Assembly (NCBI RefSeq): GCF_020080835.1
Contig: NC_058161.1
Location: 10,915,297-10,979,296 of the forward strand
Source of the DNA: Cotesia glomerata
Taxonomy: Eukaryota; Arthropoda; Insecta; Hymenoptera; Braconidae
Direction: 5' to 3'
Length of the DNA stretch: 64,000 nucleotides
In this document: positions 36,901 to 51,400 of the stretch, piece after piece
Numbering within the stretch: the stretch's first letter is position 1
Layout of the letters: each line of letters starts with the position of its first letter
Notes under the pieces: generated by a model
The model's database searches: none
The model's input: only the letters and a program-made list of their open reading frames with translations
What the model was told of the DNA's origin: nothing
Made by a program: the position numbers and the translations under genes

Positions 36901-39900
36901 AATGCTTTTCTAATTTTTGAGAAAGGTTTTTGAACCTCTGTTAGGAAACCAGTATTATACTGCAACTTCGGAACAATTCAAAAAAACTCAAAAAATTGAT
37001 AGCATTAGTGACTGTACTGTCAAAACTCAGATTAGTCATACTAATACAGAATCTTCGGTGAATAAGGTACAGTTTGATATTATTTTACTGTATTTATTAA
37101 TTAATATTAGTTTAGTTAATCATTATAACTTGTAATATAGAATGAAAAAATTAAACGATCTCTGAGTGTTCAAAAATTGTCGATAAAAAATGAAAAAATG
37201 AAAAAATCTCAAAAAAATTTTACATTAGTAGAACACAATCATACGAATACGGGAATTTCACCTGATTATGTCAAAGGTATGATGACAAACAAATAAATAG
37301 AAAATGTTACACAATGATAAAAATATTTTCTTTATATTCTTTATAACAAAAGAAATAATTAAAATCCAAGATAATTTTTTGAGGACAACTTTAAGAATTT
37401 CTTATCTTGTATTCTGACTTCTTGGCTTAAGAAACTCACAACTTTAATCGATACCCAAGAAAAAATACTCAGAAATGACCATGTCTGTTCATGTATAATC
37501 AGGCCTGAAATGAGATATGACTAGGCCTGTTGATGCATGATCATGCTTGTCTATACCTGGTGTCAGACATGATCATGTCCATTCATATGTGATCATATGT
37601 CTGAAGAGTTAAATAATTCAGGCCTGAGCATGCATAGCCATGTCTGTTCATGCCTGACTAAGCATTAACAGACATGGTCATCTTTGAACCGTTGAATACT
37701 TCAGGTCTGATCATGAATGGCTATGTCTGATCCAATCTGTAAGGTTTAAAACCTCTAGTTCTGATCAGGACTGATATGTATGTTGGTTTATCTCTGACTC
37801 ACCATGTTATAAATTAATTCAAACATAATCATGCATGACAATGCCTGTTCGTGTCTGACCAAGCCTGATCAAACTGTTTCTTTTTTTTTTTTTTTTTTTT
37901 TTAATCAAAAAAATATTCAGTATTGTCTATTATAGAATATATTACTTTATATACAGTCTGGAAGAAAAGTTTTATCGAGCCAAAAATTGTAAAAGTTTAA
38001 GTTCATAATACTAACATTAAGCCCTGATTAAGAAATCTAATTTGAAATGATTTAAAACGATTTGAAATGATTTGAATGCATCAGATTTGAATACTATACA
38101 CGGAAAAAAATAAACTGTTGCTGCAACAGGAGGCAGTCATGTTGCAGCAACAGGAGGCAGTCATGTTGCAGCAACAGGATTTTTCTGCAGCTGCAACAGG
38201 AGGCAGCCATGTTGCAGCAACAAGATAAAGTCCTGTTTCAGCAACAGGATTACTACTGTTGTTGCGACTTAATAGTAAAATATAGTTGGGTCATTCCATG
38301 TCAAATTGACCAAAAGTTGGAATTGACCCGTTTTGATTTGGATAAATTTTGGTCAGAAATTTTCTTTTATCATACAACAAACTTCTGCCAGAGGATAAAA
38401 AATTTTTTTCAAAAGATATGCAAACCCTGATTAAAAATATTGATTAAAAAGTATTGGGAATCAGTCACCCCGTGTAAACTGTATATCTATATATACATGA
38501 AAAAGAATTAAAAGTATTCAAAAGTATTCAAATTTCATCATTTTTAATCCTTTTCAATCAATATTTTTAACCAGGGAATTCAAAATTTCGCTATTTTTCC
38601 AGTTTTTCAATTTTGTTTTTGCAATATCTCGAATGCTATTATAGATACAGGAATGATCTTTTTTTGTTTGAAAGGGGACACTTAGGGCTATTGAAAAAAA
38701 AATATTTTGGAAAAAAATTTTGAAAAATGCCGAATTTGTCAAATTTTAAATTTTTGAAAATCGTCAAAAATGGCGATCGACATTAAAATTTTGGCTCAAT
38801 TTTTTTTGTATTCGAAAAAACGAAACAAAATTGATATTCTTATCACATTATTTCTGATTTTTATTGGAAATTTATATCTGTTTGAGTTATTTGACGTTAA
38901 AAACTGTTATTGAAGTGAAGAAACGGACAAAATATATCATGCGTTAAGAAAAATAAGAAACTATAATATCATGTGTTAAGCCTGACTTTAAGATTACTCC
39001 AAAAAAAATAAAAAAAAATCGAAATTAATTTATTATTTAATATTTTCACGTCGTGAATTTAATTTTTTAATGCTCAAAATTACAATACTATGTATCTGCA
39101 TAACTTTACCTTATTTAAAAGTTGCAAAAAACAAGAAAAAATTTTTTTTTCAAATTCAAAAATTCATAAATAAAAAAAGACACACACAGTTCTAAAAATT
39201 TCAGGGTCTTTTAAGATCAGTACAAGGTACTATACAAAAAAAATTGAGCCAAAATTTTAATGTTGATCGTCACTTTTGATGATTTCCAAAAATTTAAAAT
39301 TTGACAAATTTAGCATTTTTCAAAATTTTTTTCCAAAATATTTTTTTTTCAATAGCCCCAAGTGTCCCCTTTTAAACAAGCGAAAGGCCATTCCTGTATC
39401 TATAATAGCGTACGAGATATTCTAAAAACAAAATTGAAAAACTGAAAAAATAGCGAAATTTTGAATTTGCATATATTTTAAAAAAAAATTTTTTAATTTT
39501 TTTTCCTCTGGCAGAGGTTCGTTGTATGATAAAAGAAAATTTCTGACCAAAATTTATCCAAATCAAGAGGGGTCAATTCCAACTGTTGGTCAATTTGACA
39601 TGGAATGACCCAACTATATTTTACTATTAAGTCGCAACAACAGTAGTAATCCTGTTGCTGAAACAGAACTTTATTCTGTTGCGGCAACATGGCTGCCTAC
39701 AGTTGCAGCTGCAGGAAAATCCTGTTACTGCAACAGGATTTTTTCCTGTTGCTGCAACATGACTGCCTCCTGTTGCAGCAACAGTTTATTTTTTTCCGTG
39801 TATAGATATACAATTAACATGAAGGTAATCTCAGATTATTTCAAATCAGGTAATTTCAAATCATCTTTCTGAATCAGGGAGAAGTTCATAATCACCCTTT

Positions 39901-42900
39901 CGAATACTTAGGAATTTCACAAAATTTTGTGTATATTATTTTCCAAGCATGATCATGCCCGGTTATTTTTTATGTCTGATCAGGTCTGAAGACTCATACC
40001 TGTTCATATCTGATCAGGTCTGATCATTTTTTCCCGGGCAAAGTCAACTTCTTCAACCAAGAACGATTCTGTTTATCTAAAAGTAGTTTCGATTTCTTTC
40101 AAGAATTATATATTTTTGGTTTAAGTAGAAGATTTTTCGTTCAAAATAGCAAAAAAACTAAATTCTTACTTTAATATATTCTGAAACGTATCTAAGACTT
40201 TTTTTCAATGATGTAGAAAGTAGAAGAAATTCGATCTTATTTGGTTTTAATAGCATTCTTGAAATAGATGCTAACATTTTGAACGAAGGATGCAGTCTAT
40301 CTTAACCCAAGGGAAATAAATTTTTGATGTGTCTTTATTTGAAAATAATAAAGTTGAAGGCTCCGTTGAAGAATAAAATTCTTGAATGGACAATTTTCTG
40401 CTTTTATACCAAGAGTTTTAATTTATTAATTGGAGAGTGAACTTTTTGAACTAAGAAAACGGAATATCTTAAAGTACGAGTGAAATTTTGAAAAAAATAT
40501 TTTTCCCTGATAAAAAAAAAGTATTGAAACAAAGAAAAAAGTATTGAAAAGTATTGGTTTTCTAGTCAATCAAATACTTTTCAATACTTTTTTTTTATTC
40601 AGGGTTCTTAAATCATGAAGTTTTTTTTCAGTTTAGTGATATTTCATAATTAACATTGTAAAATGATTGTAGATTGTTCAGAATTATCCAAAAATGCTAA
40701 TAATTTATGTCAAAAATACGTCGTTCAAACTAATATTAAAGAACTGTTAAAATATCTTGAGGAACTGGTGTCATGTGTGCAATGGAATTTGACGAATTCT
40801 GAAGATGATTTACTGTTACCTTTACCGAAATCATTAGACTTAATGAATTTTAAATTAAATCCATCCGATAAAAATATGCTTGAACAGGCGGAGAATATTG
40901 TTATCAATTGGGGGAAACATATAAATAAAGTATTAGATATGTATAAATTTCCCCTCGACAATGGCCCTACTGCCATCTGTGATCATTGGCACAAAAGATT
41001 GATTAGTTTATCAATATTAGTAGAGAATTTGAATTCACCAGCTGTGAAAAAAATAAAATCAATTTTGAATGAAGCTCGCTCATCCATACTATCAGCATTT
41101 CATTGGTTTGAAATTGAGCTCTGGAAATCTTACACCGAAGCACGTGACAATGATAAGTTTATATTTACAGTATCGCGGCACTTTAAGGTAAGTAATATAG
41201 ATACAGATTGATTATTGATGCTCATATTCTAATATGTTATATGTTACAAAATTTAACAAATTTACTTTTTTCTAAGAAGAAAACAAATTACAAAAGGTAC
41301 AGAAAATAATGAATTCGAAATATTTCTAAACTTGTAAATGATTTGTTGCAAATTGAATTTTTAAAACAAATCGTCAAATTAAAAAAAAAAAAAAAACAAA
41401 GAAGAGCTTCGAATTTCTAGATTTTAGACTTTGAAGTGGAAATTATTCAACATTAACGGTTTTAAAATAACATTATTCTGAATTTTGAAAAATTTACAAT
41501 TTTTTTAGGGGAAAGTCAAAGAATAATCTTTTATTGTAGTTTTTCTTGATTGTTTTGAAGCTAGAATTTTAGAAAAAAAATTTACTTGTACGGAAAAAAA
41601 AATTTTTGCTGGAAAAATAATTTTCTTAAAAAAAAAAAAAAAAAAAAAATATTTAGGAAGATTAAAATTCTCTAAGCTCAAGCAAAATTTTATTGAGCCA
41701 AAAAATTTCTTCTTGCTCCCAAATAACTTAGGTTTTACGAAAAATTTTCTTAGTTTAAGTAAATTTTTTTTTTGTGTGGCTTAAGTCAATTTGATTTAAT
41801 TTCTGTTTTATTCATTGCTTGTTGGTAATTTCTTAAAGTTAAGGTAAAACATTTTGGAATAAGAGTGAGTCATATTAGTTTGCTAGTTCCCAATATGAAT
41901 TGATTTCCTTATTCGGGTATAGTCTTAATGATTGCATTTCTTTTATTTCGAGAACATTTTGGCATAAATAGCTTAAAAAAACTGTTTTATAGGGCTAGAA
42001 TATTATGTTCAAGACAATACTTACGTAAAGAAACCTAATTCGATAAATAATGAACCCCTTAATATATTATTATTGTTATTAAAATTTATCAATAATGTTT
42101 ATTAAATAATTTAAATAGTTGATAACTGAATCCAGCAATTTTCAAGTTATAAATGAATCTTTTCCGTCATTATTGGAAGGAATAAAAATGATTTGGATTT
42201 TATCTAAATATTTTAATACCGAAGAAAAAATGACTTTACTATTAAGTAGCGTTTCATGGCAAGTATGTGAAAATGTTAAGAATACTTTATCAGTAAAAGA
42301 ACTATTCAGGTAATTTAATTCACATAAATTGAATACTTTTGCATGTGATTTTGAAATTTGAGATAGATCATATTTTTATTTTATTTTCTGCCCATATTAA
42401 AAGAAAAGTTCTTTTCGAAAAAGTTGACGAACGTTAACGTAATTTATATGTATGAGCCATTTCATGTGAAATCGAGCAATGATTAAAATTGACCTCTTTC
42501 AATTCGTACAAAATTTGATCAAAGATTTATTTCATTATAAAACGAAAATTTGTCAAAGAAATAAAATTAGAAAAACGGTTGACCCTGAAGGCCATCCCTG
42601 CAACTTCCCGTTAATTCCATACCGGACGCTTAAAATAGCACTTAAGCCGTTTTTGAGCTCTTCGAGCTCAAAAATACAATTTATGTGTTGTTTTGAGCTC
42701 TCCGAGCTCAAAGAAATAGCTTTTCTATGCTTTTAAGCTCTTCGAGCTCAAAAGTCTGATAGAAGTTTGATAAAACACTATTTTTTGAATTTTCAAACCG
42801 CAATAACTTTTGAATGAATGAACCGATTTTCAAGCGGTTGGCGGCATTCTGGGCAGTTTTTCAAGCCTCATAAAGAATCTTTAGGTTTGAATTGATCGAA

Positions 42901-43220
42901 CGTGAAATTTCGGAGTAATTCCGAAAAAACACTTTTTTCTGTTTTCTTTCCTTCACGATATCTCTCGAACGAATCAACCGATTTTGACCGGATTAGCGGC
43001 GATCGACGAAGTTTTTCAAGATTAAGAGTTTGAAAGCTATTCCAAAAAAACGACTTTTGAAAAAATTTGTTTTTACAGTTTTTTTTAGATTTTTCGAAAT
43101 CTATCGGTCCGAATCGGTCCAAATTGTATTCAAAATCTAAGTTTGGTCAAGCCCTTTCGAATAGCACCAACCGCGATGAAATCGGTCTAACCGTTCAAAA
43201 GTTATAGGAAGTTTACATAC

Positions 43221-43273
<53 letters not shown>

Positions 43274-46200
43274 CACACACACACACACCTGCGGCAGAGG
43301 AGAAACTGCTACCAAGCGCGTCTCACCGTAGCGGATGGGAGAACGCTCGCTGTCCTTGGATGACACTAGGTCTTTTAGTTGATAAGGTACAGAGGGTAGG
43401 AGCCAAATAAATTACGCTCCCGTGGACAAAACTCCCGCTTTAATGGATTGGTCACACTAACTGACCTAGCAAGACGATCGTTGCTGTAACTCACTGGGAG
43501 TGTCCGGAACCCGTGTCGATTATTTCCGACGATGCTGGCTACGGCTGATGTGAGCTTGCTCTGCCGAGGTGTAAGTTGCAGTAGCGGATCAGGAGCCAGC
43601 CACTTCGGGCCTTGATCAGGAAGTACACAGTGAGTGTTAGAGATCGGAATCTTCACTGCCCCGAGCGAGTCTAGTCCGTCCGTGTATTCCGGGACTGGCT
43701 AAGTGTCGGCTAGGCCTCAGGGAACTGGGGTAGGAGTACTATCTCCGAGGGTACACCCGTTCCTAGTTATGACAACCCGCTCTACTTCGTACGATACGCT
43801 GGTAAATCAAAAATGTATGAGTAATTTACAGGAAACAAACAAGAGTGGAAACGGGCTTCATGCCCAACAAGCAATGATTGAAGCAAGTACTGAAATGAAG
43901 AGAACGCAAGCGTTGGAGCGCCTTGAAAAGCTGACCATTGAGCTGCAAGAGTTTGTCCAAACAAAGGTCAATATCCACAAAGAGATAAAGACCAAGACAA
44001 CCGGTGTAGTCAATGCTCTTGGAAGATTCAAGAAACTGGACGAGGAATGGCAGTCATCACAACGATGCATTCAAACTGTAGTTGAGACGGAAGAAGCAAT
44101 GGACACTGGAGCCGACGGTGACGGCGAATCTGCTGCTGAGGACAAGGGTGAAACTGACACAAGGCCTGGAAAGAGAAAGGACCGAAATTCGCCAGAGCCA
44201 ACCGACAAAGTCACAAAGAAGAAGGACTTGAAAAAAAGCCCTCCTCAATGAGTGGCAGAGCAAGGCGATGAACCTAAGAAGACGACTGATTGGGAAAAAG
44301 TACAATCTAAGAAGAAGAGGAAGCTAGCTAGAGAGCAACTCCCAAAGCAGCCGCTGAAGGAGCCCAGGCCAGAGCCTAAACGGAAAAAACCACGCAAATG
44401 GATCAGACCCGACGCACTGATCATCCGCCCGGCCGAGCAAAGAAAGTATGCCGAGATTCTGCGCCGCATAAAGCAGGACGTCCCAGATGAGCAGGTTCAT
44501 TTAATTGTGGATAAGATTAACAAGACCAGAAGTGGCAACTTGTTGATTACGATTTCGAGGAAGAGCACTGACAAAGACTAAGCCCTCCAAAAGACGATCG
44601 CAGACATCCTTAAGGGGGAGGTCAAAGTGATCTGCAAAGGGCCACAGGAGACCATCGAGATCCGAGATGTCGATGATGACACGACGAAAGAGCATATTCA
44701 GACCGCTCTAAAGAGGGAAGCTGGAGAAAGTTGTGAAATCCCACTAGAGGCAATCAAGATCCGTAAAGCCTTTAGGGATACGCAAGTCAGCCACAGTGTC
44801 ACTACCAGCACCTGCAGCACAAAAGTTACTGGAGGGAAACTGCAAAATAAGGATCGGCTGGGTCAATTGCCGAATGAGAGCAACGAAGAGACCCATACAA
44901 TGTTTCAAATGCTGGCACTTTGGGCACTTCGGATCTCAGTGCAAAAGCGAAGTCGACCGGTCTAAGCACTGCATACGGTGCAGAAAAGAAGGACACAAAA
45001 TTGCTGATTGTAAAATCCAGCTAAATTTGCACTGTACGTTGAACGGCACGGCGTAGAAAAGGCGGCTCACTATGCAGGCACGAACAGATGCCCCGCCTTT
45101 CAAGAAGCGCTCCAGAAGATAACGAAGCCAAGAACATGAAGATATTGCAGCTCAACCTCAATTATTGTGAGGCTGCGCATGATCTGCTCATATAAACTGT
45201 GCGCGAATTAGAGGCAGACGTAGCACTTATAAGTGAGCCTTATAGACACCTGAGTAACCAACCCTGGGAATCCGACAGCACTAACAAAGTCGTCATCTGG
45301 TACTGCGGTAAATATCCTTTTCAGAGAACAGTCAACAATAAAGAAGCCCGCTTCGTAGCAGCATGGGTAGATGGCCTTCGCTTCTACAGTTGCTATGCAC
45401 CACCTAGTCTCTCTAATGAACAGTTTGAAGACTTCCTTGATCGGCTCACTAAGGATGCAAGAAAACACTTTCCCATGGCAATAGCTGGTGACTTTAATTC
45501 CTGGGCAGCAGAATGGAGCAGCAAGTTCACTAATACACGAGGAAAAGCACTTCTCAAAGCAATGGCCACACTGGACGTGATCCTTCTTAACACCGGTGAC
45601 ACGCCAACGTATACTAAGGGAGAGGCAAACTCAATTGTCGACCTCACATTTGTCAGCAGTTGCTTAGCTCGAAGAGGTTTTTCTTGGAAAGTCTTGAAGA
45701 TCTACACAGCCAGCAACCATAGTGCGATACTATGGGAAATATCAACTGGCCAGAATCTAACAAGAGTCAACAGGAGCGCTAGCGTGGTTGGGTGGAAAGT
45801 TAAATCTCTCGACCTCACTGCTTTAGTAGTAGCCCTAGAGTGCAATCCGATCATTGTTAAAACTGCTGAAGAGAAGACCAAGGACCTAATGGGAAGAGTC
45901 ACCCAGGCCTGCGACGCCAGTATGTCCCGGAAACGTGGTATGAATTCAAGACCTTCGGTGCACTGGTGGAACGATCACATTTGCATTCTACGTTCAGAGT
46001 GTCTTAAAAAAAGAAGAAAGTATCAGCGTGGCTACAGACGACCTAACTCCGCAGAGCTATTGGCAGAGTATAAAAAGGCTCGTAGAGAATTGAACAGTCA
46101 TCAAAGAAAGCAAAAGACGCTGCTGGAAGGAACTGGTCACAGGAGTAAAGAAAGATCCATGGGGCAAACCGTATAAGGTGGTTATGACCCACCTGAAATG

Positions 46201-48375
46201 CCAGCCAATGCCATCACCTACGTGTCCACAGCTCCTAAAGAAGATTGTTACTGCGCTGTTTCTCCAACAGCCGGTATTCACCTACAAGTTAGAGCAGCCC
46301 AACCCTGAAGACATCCCAACTATCACGTTGGATGAAGTGATAGAGGCAGGCAATCAAGTAGGGAATAATAAGGCGCCGGGATTGGACGAAATCCCTAATA
46401 TTACCCTGAAATCAATCCTTAGGGCAGCACCGACATTATTCCTGGATATTTACGATACATGCCTGAAGGAAGAGACTTTTCCCAAGAAGTGGAAACAGCA
46501 ACGGCTAGTGCTACTTCCGAAGGGGAAAAAGCCGCCGGAAGAACCGTCATCCTACCGACCACTCTGCATGTTAGACACGGCCGGCAAGATATTCGAGCGC
46601 ATAATTCATCAGAGAATAGAGGCTGTAGTCGATCCACTACTGGCAGAGAACCAGTTTGGTTTTCGAAAAAGACGGTCAACTCTGAATGCGATCAAATTGG
46701 TTGTTGATACAGCCAAATATGCAATCACCGGAACGAGATGGAAGGGTTGAAAGAAGAAATACTGCTTGGTGGCTGCTTTGGACATCAAGAATGCCTTCAA
46801 CTCCGCTAACTGGGACTGTGTTATGCGGGCTCTAGAAGAAAAAAACGTACCAGGATACCTTCGCAGAATGGTAGCAAGCTAATTCACGAATAGGGTTCTG
46901 AAATATGACACGAAGAACGGTACGGAAGAGTACGAAATCATCGGAGAAGTGCCACAGGGATCAGTTTTAGGTCCTCTGCTATAGAACATCATGTATGATG
47001 GCCTCCTGAGAATAGCATTGCCTACGGGAGTCAAACTTGTAGCATATGCGGATGACGTAGCTGTCGTGATCGTCGCAAAGCACCTCGAAGAGATAGAAAT
47101 GGCATTTGATATTACATTCAGACGAGTCAATTTGTGGATGGACATGGTGAACTTGCAACTAGCCAAGCATAAAACCGAGGCAGTGCTCATCACCAGTAGA
47201 AAAACGGTAGAAACTATCAAGTTGAGAGTCGGAGAACAAGAAATCACATCACAACCACTTATCTGTTATCTGGGAGTGATGCTGGTTGCCCGACTCAACT
47301 TCAAGCAGCAGGTGGAACACATCAGTGCCAAAGCGTCAGTAGTGAGGGCTAGTCTCGCACGGCTGATGCCTAACATCGGAGGCCCAATGCAGAGCAGGAG
47401 GCTACTATTGTCATCAGTAGTCACATCAGTGCTCACTTACGGAATATCCATTTGGGCTGATGCACTGGAAACCTAAAAATCATGGAGAAAAGCTGGACCA
47501 GTATATCGACTGAGTGCCCTACGAGTAGCTAGTACCTTCCGCACTATATCAAAAGAAGCAGTGTGCGTCATTGCCGGAACCCTACCTCTTAGAGTTCTAG
47601 CAGAGGAAAGACGAGTCCTTTATCAACGAAAAAGGTCAACTGCACTGAGCCCTGAAGAACTTAGAATTGAAGAACGGCAGAACAGCATAGGCCGATGGCA
47701 ACTACAATGGGATGCTGCAGAGAAGGGTAGGTGGACGCACCGCCTCATACCTCGGATCGACATTTGGCTTAACCGGAATCACGGCGAGGTCAATTACTAT
47801 CTTACGCAGATGTTGTCGGGACACGGGTGTTTTGGAGAGTATCTACACCGCTTTAAGCACGATGACTCTTCAGAGTGCCCGTCCTGCCCAGGAGTTGATG
47901 AAGATATGGAGCACGTCTTCTTTGTATGTCCTCGTTTCGATCCACAGCGTGAAGAGTTGAAGAGGATCCTGAACCAGAGAATGCAACCAGATTCACTAGT
48001 GGAAGCAATGTTGTCATCAGAAACTGCCTGGAACGCTACCAACACGTTTGCAACAGAAGTCCTCACAGACTTGCGTTCCACCGAAAGAAGAAGAGCAAAT
48101 ATCAGAAGATAGAAGGAAGGTAGTTAACACCTTAGCCACCAGAAGGAAGAGCAGTAGCTAGTTCCTCCCCTCATGAAGTAATGCCTGACGGCGGTTCCCA
48201 TGAGGGATTAGAGGAAAGAAGAAAAGGGGTTTAGGGTTTAGTGAGTCGGGGCGTTAGCGTCGAGTTTTAGTATGACGCTGCGTCGAGTCTTCACATATCC
48301 AGGCGAAACAGCTATGCCTGGAATCCGCAAAAGGATTCCCCCCTCTGAAAAAAAGAAAGAAAAAAAAAAGTAAAA

Positions 48376-48406
<31 letters not shown>

Positions 48407-51400
48407 CATACAGACATAGTGACACCCTCGCGGGGATAGTCAGGGAAGCTTCCTGTGGCCTTCAAACGTCGCGATCTGATGAAAACTCAATTTTTGCAAA
48501 ACGGGGTAAAACCAATAATTTCCCGATTTTTAAAAATCTTAGATTTTCTTAGCGGGAAGTTAAAAATTGAAAAATGTTTTTTCAAAAGTTATTTCAAATT
48601 AAAAATTTGACTATTTTTTCCATTTTTTAATTTTAAATATCTCGAAAACTATTATAGATACATCTATATAATACTTCCGTATATAAAAAAGAACCTTCAT
48701 TTATGTTTAAAAAGAATACTTTGGGCTATATTTGGGCCAGTAGTATGTTAAAATTTTATCATTCATACGTTTAAGTTGGGCCTTGAACATCTTATTTTAA
48801 AATAGTATCATTAAGTTCTAAATACTTTTAGGATCAGATTAAAAATTAAAAATGACAATTATAAGTTTCAACTTAAAATTATACAGGAAACCATTGAAAG
48901 AAATAGTGGAGCAAACAAAAAATGCTTATACTATGTTAAAAAGTTGGAAAAATTTATATTTCGTAACCCGAAAAAGTATTGAATTATCAGAAAAAGGAAA
49001 ACGATGGGAATTTGATCAAAACCGTTTATTCAGTGAGATTGAATATATTACAAAAGTTTGCAATGATTTTAACGAAATAGCAAGTGTTCTTCAAAGCTAT
49101 TACAATATTTTTGGCCCAGATTTGAAATCAATTATTACTGATCCGTCACAAATAGATGTTATCGTAAAAAGGGTCGATGAACTAATTTTACCAATTTCAA
49201 ATGCTGACTTTAATATTTTCAATAAACTTAATCAAGAAAATTGGGATGCTACAATGGCTTGGTTTTATTTAGAAGTGGCTTCTTTACAAAAAGAAGCGTT
49301 ATTTTTGATTGATGACTATTTTAAAGCATTAATTAATGCTGAACAAGCTTTAGAAGTACTTCTCAAATTTAAAAATTTCAAAACGAAACCCGCTATTCAA
49401 GAATGTTTGTTGATGAAATTTGACGTTATTATGCAACAATTTAGCAAAGAAATAAACCAGGTTGAAGATATATTCAGTTCAGGTATTAAATTACCAGACT
49501 ATTTTATTTATTTTTTTAAACAATTATATAATTATACCAATTGTCTTAGGTAAAAAAAATCCACCATTATTAAAATATCATGTGCCAATTGCTGGCTCTA
49601 TATTCTGGGTACGACAACTACTTAGTAGATTACAAGGTCCAGTAATGACATTCAAATCTGTCCTCGAACTTAATCAGAGTAATTTGAAATCATTAGTATT
49701 TAGTCAGTATCTAGATGCTGTCAAACAAATGAAACAGTTTGAAGATATGAAATTTGATTCCTGGAATAACAAAGCCAACGCAGATGTATTGAATACAATG
49801 AAAAATAATATTTTGAAAATTACTCCCATAGTTGAAAGTATATTATTCACAGTTAAACAACCAATCAATTAAGATTTTGAGTTTGAATTTATAAAAATAA
49901 ATATGATATTTTTTATAGCTACAAGGAATAAAAGTATCGAAAATAAAAAATTAGGAAGTAAAGATTTATTGAATCCGGGGCCTAGCATTGGAGGAAAAAT
50001 TGTATGCTCTCGTTCGGCTGGTGTCAAAATAGGATCTAGTTTAAAATGCTTGGCTAATAAAGTCCTCAAATTGCAGACTAATTCTAAAACTGATAAACCA
50101 TTACATCAAATGAAAGTAACTTGGATGGAAAAAGCAGATGATAAAACCATGATTGAAAAACTATTGTCTTTTCAAATAAATTTCAATTTCAAAATTTTTG
50201 AAGCAATTCATGAAGCCGAAATGTTAGAGCAATTAAAATTTGAATTGCCAATATCTATGAGAGATAAAAGTATTCAAAAAGATCGATTGAAAGTAGATAT
50301 TGAACTTACTCAAACAATAATTGATCAGTATAATGAACTTATGGATCAATTAGATCCTGCCGATGTAAGTTACATTTATTATTTTTTTAATAATTTTTCT
50401 TTGTATAAAAAACTTTTTTAAGGCGCCATTTCATTTAATTTTTAAATTCTATAAGCTCAAACATTAATTAATTGAAAACTTTTTGAGCATTTTTATTCCA
50501 AAAAAAGCAGAAAGTTTCAGGAATGGCCTACAGGATAAACCGCTTTTCTTAGTTTTTATTATTTTAGGTCGTATTGCTCAAAAACATGATTAACAATATC
50601 GATAAGTATATACAATCTGGAGCAACAAGATTAAACTGGTATTGTTTAGACATACCTAATTATGCTGCCCACAGTAAAAAATTGTTGAAGAACTTGAAGT
50701 CAATAATTGCACAAGTGAATCATATAAAAAAAGATCTTGATGGTCGAATAGAGCACATCAGTACTTATAATTTAATTACTATTACTGATTCATTGGATTC
50801 AAATAATCAGTTACTACAATGCAACGTAAGATCGTTTACACATTTTTAAACATTTTTTTTTTCAATATTTTCAATTATTTTATTTAACCAATATTTATCA
50901 AGTTATATAAAGAAATTATTTATTTTTCAGATTTATTTCTCAGAGATTAAAATTAAAAGAACAAAGTTAGTAAATGGCATGTTAGAAACGTATCTGTCTA
51001 TTACTCCAATATTAATAAAATTAGAAAGTCTAGTTAAGAACACAACATCTGGCAAAAGTATAGCTATGCAATATTTTTACGAACGTTATGAACAACAAAT
51101 TTTTACAGCGTTTGTAAAGTAATATAATTACATAAATACTTTCAACAGCTTATTTAAAATTTGTTATGAGATCTAAATATTGTTTTCAGCTGTTTGAGAA
51201 AAAATTTAGATACTTTAAATATTTTACTTTCGAACAATCAAGCAATTTTCACAGTGGATGCAGTCTTATTGTGTTCTGAAGTAGTTCTTCGACCTTCTCC
51301 AAATGAAATAAATATAATAGTTCTTCGAGATGTTAAAGATATGCTTGAAAAAATGAAACTATTTCCAAGGTGGATAGCAGGAAGCTGTCACAAGTATATC

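Larger units (their letters stand above)
43290..48395 (+). mobile_element. Waldo-like (R1 clade) retrotransposon, copy 2, near full length, degenerate
   Basis: About 5.1 kb from GGCAGAGGAGAAACTGCTAC to an A-rich end (48350-48390). It has a roughly 500-bp leader, ORF1, ORF2 and a roughly 250-bp 3' tail. It is bounded by CA repeat on both sides. Beyond the 3' CA tract the host repeat continues (GTGACACCCTCGCGGGG). Both ORFs carry several stops and shifts, so this copy cannot be autonomous. Confidence 0.85.

Noticed and set aside
38209..39690. Short cysteine-rich frames (38209, 39493)
   Set aside because: They mirror each other through the inverted arms of the TIR element and contain no domain; not genes.
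37454..40038. CRISPR-like array of short repeats
   Set aside because: Repeats are degenerate, self-complementary and without unique equal-length spacers, and the genome is eukaryotic.
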